From assembly GCA_015494385.1 (NCBI GenBank), contig WGBJ01000519.1, positions 1-5,109 of the forward strand: a DNA stretch of 5,109 nucleotides, read 5' to 3'. The first letter of the stretch is position 1. Every line of letters begins with the position of its first letter. The translations under genes and the position numbers were made by a program. Origin of the DNA: Marinosulfonomonas sp. (lineage in GTDB: Bacteria > Pseudomonadota > Alphaproteobacteria > Rhodobacterales > Rhodobacteraceae). A model generated the notes under the pieces. The model worked only from the letters and a program-made list of their open reading frames with translations, searched no databases and had not been told where the DNA came from. This document shows, piece after piece, positions 1-5,101 of the stretch.

Positions 1-854
1 AATTCAGGGAGATGTCGCAAAACGGCGGCGGCGAAATCGGCCTGCGTGCGCCCTTTGCGCAGGATGGATATGACATTGCGGCCCTGTCGGCGGGGCTGGC
101 CAAGGGGGCTTTGCAGGCGGTGCTGAAAGGGGACATGCAGAACGCCTATTCCCTGTCGCGACCGCCGGGCCATCACTGCCTGCCGGATTTTCCCAACGGG
201 TTCTGCCTGCTGGCCAATATCGCCATCGCGATTAAGGCCGCTTTGGCCGACGGTTTGTGCAAACGGGTCGCGGTGGTGGATTGGGACGTGCACCATGGCA
301 ACGGCACCGAGGCGATCTTCTATGACCGTGCCGATGTGCTGACCATCAGCCTGCATCAGGACCGCAACTATCCGCTGGATACAGGTGCGGCCACAAATCG
401 CGGCGAAGGGGATGGGGACGGGTTCAACATGAACATCCCCCTGCCCGCCGGTGCGGGCCATGCGACCTATCTTGAAGCAATGGAGCGGCTGGTCACCCCT
501 GCCCTGCGCGCGTTCAATCCCGATGTGATCATCGTTGCCTGCGGCTATGATCCCGCAATTGACGATCCACTGGGCCGGATGCTGTGCACTGCGGATACTT
601 TCCGCCAGATGACCGCACAGATGATGGCGGCGGCGGATGAATTATGCGGCGGAAAACTGGTTGTGGTGCACGAGGGCGGCTATTCGGAATCCTATGTGCC
701 CTTCTGCGGCCATGCGGTTCTGGAACAGATGTCGGGCAGCAATATCACCGCGCCTGATCCACTGGCCGAAGCCTATGTGATCCGCCAACCCAACGCCGAT
801 ATGCAGGCGGTGTTTTCCAAGGTAATCGGTGATCTGGAAGGGCTGTTCTTTTGA
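1..854 (+). CDS. Class II histone deacetylase-like zinc deacylase, 5' end outside window
   Basis: Zinc hydrolase of the arginase/deacetylase fold, removing acetyl or other acyl groups from an amine (acetyl-lysine, acetylpolyamine or similar). The reading frame is open to the window edge. Counting from the first in-frame ATG (position 12), RPPGHH at residues 50-55 supplies the His-His pair, [10 protein letters not shown] at 90-99 supplies zinc ligands Asp92 and His94, GYD at 178-180 supplies Asp180, and HEGGYS at 220-225 supplies the catalytic Tyr224. Tyr, not His, at that place is typical of active class IIb and bacterial enzymes. Spacing matches the ~369-residue bacterial HDAH as I remember it with a constant offset of 88, so about 88 N-terminal residues are missing; this ATG is internal, and the AGGGA before it is only 1 nt away, too close for a ribosome site. 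It overlaps rluE by 4 nt. No signal peptide is seen; cytoplasmic. Natural substrate cannot be told. Family certain, specificity open. Confidence 0.93.
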   Translation, partial: FREMSQNGGGEIGLRAPFAQDGYDIAALSAGLAKGALQAVLKGDMQNAYSLSRPPGHHCLPDFPNGFCLLANIAIAIKAALADGLCKRVAVVDWDVHHGNGTEAIFYDRADVLTISLHQDRNYPLDTGAATNRGEGDGDGFNMNIPLPAGAGHATYLEAMERLVTPALRAFNPDVIIVACGYDPAIDDPLGRMLCTADTFRQMTAQMMAAADELCGGKLVVVHEGGYSESYVPFCGHAVLEQMSGSNITAPDPLAEAYVIRQPNADMQAVFSKVIGDLEGLFF

Positions 855-1402
855 ACGCCAAGGTGATCCTGTTCAACAAGCCGTTCAATGTGCTGTCGCA
901 GTTTACCGACGCGGGATCGGCGGGTAGCACGCGCAAAACCCTGTCGGAGTTCATCGACGTCAAAGGCGTCTATGCCGCTGGCCGTCTGGACAAGGACAGC
1001 GAAGGGTTACTGGTGCTGACCGATGACGGGCGGTTGCAAGCCAGGATCAGCCACCCCAAACACAAGATGGCGAAAACCTATTGGGTGCAGGTTGAAGGGG
1101 TGCCGGAGGACGCGGCCCTGCAATCCTTGCGGGATGGTGTGGTGCTGAAAGACGGCAAAACGCGCCCTGCCGTGGTGAAGCGGATGGCGGAACCCGAAGC
1201 CCTGTGGCCTCGTGATCCGCCCGTGCGGTTTCGCAAAACCGTGCCTGATAGCTGGCTAATGATCACCATCACCGAGGGGCGCAACCGGCAGGTGCGGCGG
1301 ATGACGGCGGCGGTGGGGCATCCCACTTTGCGGCTGATCCGTTACCAGATCGGGTCGTGGACGATTGACGGGCTGGACAGTGGAGAATGGCGGCAGGTGT
1401 AG
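851..1402 (+). CDS. rluE: 23S rRNA pseudouridine synthase, RluE-like (RsuA family)
   Basis: Isomerises a uridine in 23S rRNA to pseudouridine; in E. coli RluE acts on U2457 in domain V. The 183-residue protein opens with [16 protein letters not shown] (5-20), carries [10 protein letters not shown] at 44-53 with catalytic Asp47, KTYWVQVEG at 75-83, LWPRDPP at 118-124 and the RNA-binding [10 protein letters not shown] at 142-151, then LRLIRYQIG. These match E. coli RluE as I recall it almost motif for motif. It lacks an N-terminal S4 domain, as RluE does, unlike RsuA and RluB. The start is TTG at 851, overlapping the deacetylase stop (TTGA). GGAAGGG at 836-842 lies 8 nt upstream, and there is no ATG near the N-terminal motif, so translation is coupled to the upstream gene. 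A terminator follows within 10 nt. Confidence 0.95.
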   Translation: MNAKVILFNKPFNVLSQFTDAGSAGSTRKTLSEFIDVKGVYAAGRLDKDSEGLLVLTDDGRLQARISHPKHKMAKTYWVQVEGVPEDAALQSLRDGVVLKDGKTRPAVVKRMAEPEALWPRDPPVRFRKTVPDSWLMITITEGRNRQVRRMTAAVGHPTLRLIRYQIGSWTIDGLDSGEWRQV

Positions 1403-1408
1403 ATTGGC

Positions 1409-1437
1409 GGTGCCCCTGCGGGGCGCTCTTTTGTTTT
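1409..1437 (+). terminator. Rho-independent terminator after rluE
   Basis: GCCCC (1412-1416) and GGGGC (1420-1424) pair around a TGC loop. The stem extends outward by T-G, G-C and G-T pairs to 1409/1427, giving about 8 bp including two wobbles. It is followed by CTTTTGTTTT (1428-1437), a T-rich tract with one interruption. It starts 7 nt after the rluE stop, the right place to end the deacetylase-rluE transcript. Confidence 0.65.
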
Positions 1438-1490
1438 GGCGCCTGACGGCGCGATGCCTCTGGCGGGGATATTTTCACGAAAAAGAAGGC
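1438..1490 (+). repeat. Recurrent Roseobacter-type intergenic motif with hairpin
   Basis: GCGCC (1439-1443) and GGCGC (1448-1452) form a 5-bp stem with a TGAC loop. Then comes a CCTCTGGCGGGGATATTTT stretch (1457-1475) and an A-rich GAAAAAGAAG end (1479-1488). I recall very similar 'CCTC(C/T)GGCGGG...TATTTT...AAGAAG' sequences after many genes in Rhodobacteraceae genomes. Only one copy lies in this window, so repetition is from memory and not shown here. It may be a second terminator or RNA 3'-end element. Confidence 0.4.
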
Positions 1491-1520
1491 CAAAGGGTTG
1501 GCGGCGTTTTTGTCTGCCTC

Positions 1521-1555
1521 TTGAACCGTGGGGCAAAATCACCGACATATATCGG
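1521..1555 (+). promoter_or_regulatory. Candidate promoter and operator palindrome for the nitroreductase gene
   Basis: TTGAAC at 1521-1526 resembles a -35 box, and CATATA (1546-1551) or TATATC (1548-1553) could be the -10, but spacing is long (19 or 21 bp), so the promoter call is weak. Over the same place lies CCGACATATATCGG (1542-1555), a 14-bp palindrome with six of seven pairs matching. A regulator bound there would cover the -10 area and sit 22 nt before the start codon. Its position after the upstream terminator and before a good ribosome site argues for a local promoter. Confidence 0.35.
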
Positions 1556-1577
1556 GCCAACAGGAGAACCCGCAACA

Positions 1578-2159
1578 ATGAGCCTTGCCAATAATGCCGC
1601 CGTGATGGAGTTCCTCCTGACCCGCCGGTCGCGCCCCTACAGAACCCTGACCACGCCAGCACCGAGCCGCGAGGCGCTGGCACCGTTGTTGACCGCCGCC
1701 GCCCGCGTGCCGGATCATGGCAAGCTGGAGCCGTGGCGGTTTATCGTTTTGCAAGGGCAGGCGCTGCAACGTCTTGCCGACCTTGCCCGAAGCTGCGGGG
1801 CGGATTTGGGCCTTGACCCTGACAAGATTTCCAAGACCGCCGACAGTTTTGCCAATGCGCCACTGATCGTGGCTGTGATCGCCGCGCCCAAGCCCTCGGA
1901 TAAAATCCCGCCTGTCGAGCAATGCTATTGCGCCGGTGCCGCCTGCCTGTCGCTGTTGAACGCCGCTTTGGCGTCCGGTTGGGGGGCGAACTGGTTGTCC
2001 GGCTGGCCCGCGCTTGACCGCGCGTTCCTGACACAAGGGTTGAACCTGTCCGAGACCGAAACCGTTGCCGGTTTCATCCACATCGGCAGTGAAACCAGCA
2101 CCCCGCCAGACCGCCCGCGGCCCGATATAGACACCATCACAGAGTGGATCGAGAGATGA
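1578..2159 (+). CDS. YdjA-like FMN-dependent nitroreductase family protein
   Basis: A flavin reductase of the small single-domain nitroreductase group; such enzymes bind FMN as homodimers and use NAD(P)H to reduce nitro compounds, quinones or other acceptors. Physiological substrate is unknown. The 193-residue protein shows TRRSRP at 15-20 (N-terminal FMN-phosphate Arg-Arg-Ser), ARVPDHGKLEPWRF at 42-55, FANAPLIVAVIA at 91-102, GWGANWLSG at 134-142 and VAGFIHIGS at 163-171. The order and the PDH...PW signature match E. coli YdjA (183 aa) as I recall it. The start is ATG 1578 with AGGAGA at 1562-1567, 10 nt away. The frame stays open back into rluE, but that part crosses the terminator and shows no family similarity, so it is not coding. 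It overlaps the next gene by ATGA, indicating a two-gene operon. Confidence 0.9.
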   Translation: MSLANNAAVMEFLLTRRSRPYRTLTTPAPSREALAPLLTAAARVPDHGKLEPWRFIVLQGQALQRLADLARSCGADLGLDPDKISKTADSFANAPLIVAVIAAPKPSDKIPPVEQCYCAGAACLSLLNAALASGWGANWLSGWPALDRAFLTQGLNLSETETVAGFIHIGSETSTPPDRPRPDIDTITEWIER

Positions 2160-2848
2160 TTTTCAGCGATTTTGCCAAGGCCGTCAGCCAGTTGACCGAC
2201 CCGCGTTTCCTGCGGGTGTTGTTGTTCGGGCTGGCCATGACCATTGCCCTTTTGTTCGGGTTCTACGCCGGGTTCCTGTGGCTGATCGACAATCTGGCAC
2301 CCGACACCCTGACCATCCCCTTTGTCGGCGAAGTCACATGGCTGAAGGATTTGCTAAGCTGGGGATCCGTCGGATTTATGCTGATCCTGTCGTTCTTTCT
2401 GATGATCCCCGTGGCCTCGGCCTTTACCGGGCTGTTTCTGGAAGACATCGCCAAAGCGGTCGAGCGCCGGTACTACCCCGACCTGCCCCCTGCCCCGCGC
2501 ATCCCCTTTCGGGAAAACATCATCGATACGCTGAATTTTTTAGGCGTGCTGATTGGCGCCAATATTCTGGCGATACTGGTCTATGCCATCGCGAATGTGG
2601 CCAGTCCGCTGGTGTTCTGGGCGCTGAACGGATTTTTGCTGGGGCGGGAATATTTCCAGCTGGCCGCGATGCGCCGGTTGGGGCGGGAAGGGGCCAGAAA
2701 GCTGCGCAAACAACATTCGGGCATTATCTGGATGGCGGGGGTGCTGATGGTGGTGCCGTTAACGATTCCCGTCGTTAATCTGTTCGTGCCTATCCTGGGG
2801 GCGGCGACCTTTACCCACCTGTTCCATCGTTTGCAGAAGGCGGGGTGA
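2156..2848 (+). CDS. EI24 domain (CysZ-like superfamily) membrane protein
   Basis: Integral inner-membrane protein of 230 residues. Hydrophobic segments lie near 20-43, 72-92, 127-162 (long enough for two helices around ANVASP) and 189-216. Family-typical text includes FLMIPVASAFTGLFLEDIAKAVE (81-103), FWALNGFLLGREYFQLAAMRRLGREGA (154-180) and VPILGAATFTHLFHRL (211-226). This is the EI24 family, which includes the CysZ sulfate permease; the alphaproteobacterial branch has no firm function, and I do not call it CysZ because no cysteine-pathway gene is nearby. I chose ATG 2156, overlapping the nitroreductase stop as ATGA, because the protein then begins MIFSDFAKA as I remember for homologues. 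A GTG at 2144 in the same frame would add four residues but has no ribosome site. Its tail overlaps the DUF1467 gene on the other strand by 38 nt. Confidence 0.87.
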   Translation: MIFSDFAKAVSQLTDPRFLRVLLFGLAMTIALLFGFYAGFLWLIDNLAPDTLTIPFVGEVTWLKDLLSWGSVGFMLILSFFLMIPVASAFTGLFLEDIAKAVERRYYPDLPPAPRIPFRENIIDTLNFLGVLIGANILAILVYAIANVASPLVFWALNGFLLGREYFQLAAMRRLGREGARKLRKQHSGIIWMAGVLMVVPLTIPVVNLFVPILGAATFTHLFHRLQKAG

Positions 2849-3107
2849 AATGATCGAACCAGTCAAAATCCTCGACCTTGATCACACCGCTTAAAATCAC
2901 CACCATCGTGATCGACCACAAGACCACGGTCACCACTGTCACAATCAACGCCCGCTTCTTTAGCTGCGGGTCCACCGGGGCCGAGGACGGCGTGCCACGG
3001 GCCACCTTGCCGACATCGGCCTGGGTTTTCAGGCGCAGGGGCAGCACGATGAACAGGGTCATGAACCAGATCACGGCAAACAGGACAAGGGCAGAGGTTA
3101 TGGCCAT
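2811..3107 (-). CDS. DUF1467 family small membrane protein
   Basis: A 98-residue protein of unknown function. The N-terminus ITSALVLFAVIWFMTLFIVLPLRL (3-26) is one membrane helix followed by basic residues. A polar loop with the conserved GTPSSAP (38-44) and DPQLKKRAL (46-54) leads to a second helix at about 53-76, then VEDFDWF (78-84). This layout is the DUF1467 signature known from Rhodobacterales and relatives. It starts 2 nt after the mce stop, with AGGTG (complement of 3113-3117) inside the end of mce, so the two are one transcript. The last 12 or so residues (TPPSANDGTGG) look unconserved and are encoded by DNA antisense to the end of the EI24 gene. Role unknown; the link to mce may be only historical. 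Confidence 0.88.
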   Translation of the reverse strand: MAITSALVLFAVIWFMTLFIVLPLRLKTQADVGKVARGTPSSAPVDPQLKKRALIVTVVTVVLWSITMVVILSGVIKVEDFDWFDHFTPPSANDGTGG

Positions 3108-3109
3108 GC

Positions 3110-3514
3110 CTACACCTGTTCCAGCTCGATCAGTGTGCCGGTAAAATCCTTGGGGTGCAGGAACAGAACCGGCTTGCCGTGGGCGCCGATTTTCGGCTCG
3201 CCGGTGCCCAGAACGCGCGCACCGGATGCTTTCAGCTTGTCACGGGCGGCAATGATGTCATCGACCTCGTAACAGATGTGGTGGATACCGCCTGACGGGT
3301 TCTTGGCCAGAAAGCCGTTGATCGGGCTATCCTCGCCCAGCGGGTGCAGCAGTTCGATTTTGGTGTTGGGCAGTTCGATGAAAATCACCGTGACCCCGTG
3401 ATCCGGTTCTTCCTGCGGCGCACCCACCTTGACCCCCAATGTATCGCGGTAAAGGGCGGCGGCGGCATCCAGATCCGGCACGGCAATGGCAACGTGGTTC
3501 AAACGTCCGATCAT
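3110..3514 (-). CDS. mce: Methylmalonyl-CoA (ethylmalonyl-CoA) epimerase
   Basis: Interconverts the (2R) and (2S) forms of methylmalonyl-CoA so that propionyl-CoA carbon can enter succinyl-CoA through the mutase; in Rhodobacter the enzyme also epimerises ethylmalonyl-CoA in the ethylmalonyl-CoA pathway of acetyl-CoA assimilation. The 134-residue protein is a vicinal-oxygen-chelate (glyoxalase-like) fold with two paired modules. RLNHVAIAVPDLDAA (4-18) gives metal ligand His7, GGIHHICYEVDD (75-86) gives His79, and GTLIELEQV (126-134) gives Glu130. NTKIELLHPLGEDSPI (50-65) and KIGAHGKPVLFLHPKD (108-123) are nearly identical to human MCEE as I recall it. Start ATG at 3514 has AAGGA (complement of 3524-3528) 9 nt upstream. 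It is the first gene of a unit with DUF1467 and is transcribed from the divergent region shared with the response regulator. Confidence 0.95.
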   Translation of the reverse strand: MIGRLNHVAIAVPDLDAAAALYRDTLGVKVGAPQEEPDHGVTVIFIELPNTKIELLHPLGEDSPINGFLAKNPSGGIHHICYEVDDIIAARDKLKASGARVLGTGEPKIGAHGKPVLFLHPKDFTGTLIELEQV

Positions 3515-3538
3515 AATTGCTTATCCTTGTGTTCGCTT

Positions 3539-3588
3539 TGCCCAAGTTATGAAGCGCGCGCGACACTGGCGCAAGCATTCCTTGGGCA
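3539..3588. promoter_or_regulatory. Perfect 8-bp inverted repeat flanking the mce promoter
   Basis: TGCCCAAG (3539-3546) is the exact reverse complement of CTTGGGCA (3581-3588). The arms are centred 42 bp apart, close to four helical turns, and bracket the proposed mce promoter: one arm falls at its -10/start and the other just upstream of its -35. This could be a pair of operator half-sites. No hairpin role is likely, since the loop is 34 nt and no T-run follows. It could be chance. Confidence 0.35.
3546..3574 (-). promoter_or_regulatory. Candidate mce promoter
   Basis: Read on the minus strand, TTGCGC (complement of 3569-3574) and CATAAC (complement of 3546-3551) are separated by exactly 17 bp. 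The -10 matches 4 of 6 and the -35 has the key TTG. Transcription would begin near 3538-3540, giving a leader of about 25 nt with the mce ribosome site inside. The match is moderate, but spacing and position are right. Confidence 0.4.
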
Positions 3589-3601
3589 TAATTTCGCGCC
3601 G

Positions 3602-3616
3602 TTAACTTCGTCTTAG
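3602..3616. promoter_or_regulatory. CtrA-like binding site upstream of the response regulator
   Basis: TTAA (3602-3605), seven bases, then TTAG (3613-3616) matches the alphaproteobacterial CtrA box TTAA-N7-TTAA at seven of eight positions with the exact spacer. The first half-site also has the following C of the TTAAC consensus. It lies about 52 nt before the start codon of the response regulator in intergenic DNA, a usual distance for CtrA-controlled promoters. No clear -10 is seen downstream. Confidence 0.45.
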
Positions 3617-3667
3617 CCAATATCGGGCTTACTCCGAGTCGCTCGCAACACTGCAAAGGGGAACATG

Positions 3668-4384
3668 ATGGATGATTTTGACGACATAATGCTGGCCCGC
3701 ACACCCACTGCCACGCGGCCCTTGCTGGGCCTGACCGTGCTGGTGGTCGAGGATAGCCGCTTTGCCAGCGAAGCGATGCGCCTGCTGTGCCTGCGATCCG
3801 GCGCGCGTATCCGGCGGGCCGATTGTCTGACCGCGGCGCGCAAACATTTGCGGGTTTACCGCCCCTCGGTGGTGGTGGTTGATCTGGGGTTGCCGGATGG
3901 CTCTGGCGCCGATCTGATTGCCGAATTGCACAACGCCACGCCGCGCATCGACGTGTTGCTGGGGATCAGTGGCGATCCGTTGCGCGAGGGCGAGGCGATG
4001 GCAGCGGGCGCGGACGGGTTCCTTCCAAAACCGATCGAAACCCTTGGGGTATTCCAGCAGGCAATCCTGTCGCTTTTGCCAGAAACGGCCCAACCCCCTG
4101 CCCCGCGCCAGATACCGGACGACGCCATTCATCCCGACCTGTTTACCTTTCGCGAGGATATTGCCCGCGCGGCGGATGTGTTGCAGGATAGGCCTGATGG
4201 GAATGCGCTGGATTATGTCGCCCAGTTCACCAGCGGCATCGCCCGCAGCGCCCATGATACACAGCTTGAGGCCGCCGCCGCCGCACTGGCCAAAGACCGC
4301 GCCAGAGGGCGGTCGATACGCGGGGATGTGCAGCGGTTGAGCGGTATGTTCCGGGAACGGCTGGCCGGTGGTGAAGTGGTTTAA
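3668..4384 (+). CDS. Response regulator with N-terminal receiver domain and uncharacterised helical C-terminus
   Basis: Phosphorylation-controlled signalling protein of 238 residues. The receiver domain covers about residues 22-137: LTVLVVEDSR (22-31) with acidic Glu28 and Asp29, VVVVDLGLPDGSG (68-80) with phospho-acceptor Asp72, LLGISGD (97-103) with switch Ser101, and DGFLPKP (116-122) with Lys121. All catalytic positions are present. A proline-rich linker (about 138-150) leads to roughly 85 mostly helical residues that I cannot assign. No helix-turn-helix, GGDEF, EAL or histidine-kinase motif is visible, so direct DNA binding is not supported. No kinase gene is adjacent (orphan regulator). 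Two adjacent ATGs (3665, 3668) are possible: AAAGGGG (3655-3661) is 3 nt from the first and 6 nt from the second, which favours 3668. A CtrA-like box lies upstream. Its stop overlaps that of the facing acetyltransferase gene. Confidence 0.88.
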   Translation: MDDFDDIMLARTPTATRPLLGLTVLVVEDSRFASEAMRLLCLRSGARIRRADCLTAARKHLRVYRPSVVVVDLGLPDGSGADLIAELHNATPRIDVLLGISGDPLREGEAMAAGADGFLPKPIETLGVFQQAILSLLPETAQPPAPRQIPDDAIHPDLFTFREDIARAADVLQDRPDGNALDYVAQFTSGIARSAHDTQLEAAAAALAKDRARGRSIRGDVQRLSGMFRERLAGGEVV

Positions 4385-5079
4385 AGGTTGCTCAGGTCAC
4401 TTGTCAGCGTGGACAGGCTGATACGCTGTTGGCCATCTGCGTCGAAATTTTCGGGGTCAAGCCAGGTTTCATAGGCCGTTTTCAATGCAGGCCATTCGCT
4501 GTCGATCACCGCAAACCACGCTGTATCGCGATTGCGACCCTTGATCACCATATGCTGTCGGAAAATACCCTCAAAGCCAAAGCCGAACCGCAGGGCCGCA
4601 AGTCGTGATGGCGCATTCAGGGAATCACATTTCCATTCGTACCGCCGGTAACCCGCATCAAAGGCCCATTGCATCATCAGAAACATCGCCTCGGTCGCCG
4701 CGCGGGTGCGGCGCAAGGGCGGGGTGAAAACAATGCTGCCCACCTCGAAGACGCCCATTTCCGGTTTGATGCGTAGATAGCTGGCCACCCCTTCAGCCCG
4801 CCCGGTTTCAAGGTTTCGGATGGCGTAATAGAACGGATCATCCAAAGCCGCGGCATTGCTCGCCCATTCAGAATATGCGGCCACGCTCGAAAATGGCCCG
4901 TGCGACATGTAATCCCAGATGGAGGCATCCAGCAGGTTGGCTTGATACAATTCCTCGGCATGACGATCCGCATCCAGCCGCTCCAGCCGCGCATAGCGCC
5001 CTTCCAGAACAGGCACCGACGGGCGTGGTGGGGGTGTCCAGTTGGTTAATTTACGACCCAATTTTGCGTCCCTACCCAT
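4381..5079 (-). CDS. GNAT family N-acetyltransferase (RimJ/RimL-like, COG1670 type)
   Basis: Probable acetyl-CoA-dependent N-acetyltransferase, 232 residues, cytoplasmic; acceptor unknown. The N-terminal part has LEGRYARLERLDADRHAEEL (25-44), usual for this branch, then ASIWDYMSHGPF (52-63) and FYYAIRNLETGRAEGVASYLRI (83-104). The GNAT core follows: FEVGSIVFTPPLRRTRAATEAMFLM (111-135), where LRRTRAATEA fills the place of the acetyl-CoA pyrophosphate loop, then RRYEWKCDSLNAPSRLAALRFGFGFEGIFRQ (145-175). GRNRDTAWFAVIDSEWPAL (181-199) and LDPENFDADGQQR (207-219) are conserved tails I remember from alphaproteobacterial homologues. This group is often labelled as ribosomal-protein acetyltransferase by distant similarity; that activity is not shown here. 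Start ATG 5079 has AGGAG (complement of 5087-5091) 7 nt upstream. It converges on the response regulator, sharing TTAA. Confidence 0.92.
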   Translation of the reverse strand: MGRDAKLGRKLTNWTPPPRPSVPVLEGRYARLERLDADRHAEELYQANLLDASIWDYMSHGPFSSVAAYSEWASNAAALDDPFYYAIRNLETGRAEGVASYLRIKPEMGVFEVGSIVFTPPLRRTRAATEAMFLMMQWAFDAGYRRYEWKCDSLNAPSRLAALRFGFGFEGIFRQHMVIKGRNRDTAWFAVIDSEWPALKTAYETWLDPENFDADGQQRISLSTLTSDLSNL

Positions 5080-5088
5080 ACGAATACT

Positions 5089-5101
5089 CCTGTTTTACAG
5101 G
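5089..5101 (-). promoter_or_regulatory. Small hairpin touching the acetyltransferase ribosome binding site
   Basis: CCTGT (5089-5093) and ACAGG (5097-5101) form a 5-bp inverted repeat around three bases. In the minus-strand transcript the 3' arm includes the AGG of the AGGAG ribosome site, so folding would partly hide it. The stem is short, so an effect on translation is only possible. The same palindrome could instead be part of an operator. The rest of the promoter lies beyond the window. Confidence 0.25.

Noticed and set aside
12..854. ATG at 12 as the true start of the deacetylase
   Set aside because: The frame is open to the window edge, the purine stretch is only 1 nt from this ATG, and about 88 residues of the family's N-terminus would be missing.
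1365..1577. N-terminal extension of the nitroreductase back into rluE
   Set aside because: It crosses the rluE end, a terminator and the intergenic repeat, and shows no family similarity; ATG 1578 has a proper ribosome site.
1539..2081. 180-codon minus-strand open frame opposite the nitroreductase
   Set aside because: No recognisable domain; Arg/Gly/Gln-rich composition typical of antisense frames in GC-rich coding DNA.
2278..2778. 166-codon plus-strand frame inside the EI24 gene
   Set aside because: Shifted frame of a clearly recognised membrane protein; product is Arg/Gly/Pro-rich with no motif.
2759..2778. TTAACG-N8-CGTTAA inverted repeat, at first sight a CtrA-like pair
   Set aside because: Half-site spacing is 12, not 7, and it lies in conserved coding sequence of the EI24 gene; probably chance.
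2878..3144. 88-codon plus-strand frame opposite DUF1467
   Set aside because: No ribosome site or family match; the minus strand is a recognised two-helix protein coupled to mce.
3587..3592. CATAAT as a -10 box for the response regulator
   Set aside because: No acceptable -35 at 16-18 bp upstream, and it would place the CtrA-like box downstream of the start site.
3629..4255. 208-codon minus-strand frame opposite the response regulator
   Set aside because: Antisense shadow; the plus strand holds an intact receiver domain with all catalytic residues.
4405..4428. CAGCGT/ACGCTG inverted repeat near the convergent stops, possible terminator
   Set aside because: 12-nt loop, no T-run on either strand, and inside the acetyltransferase coding sequence.
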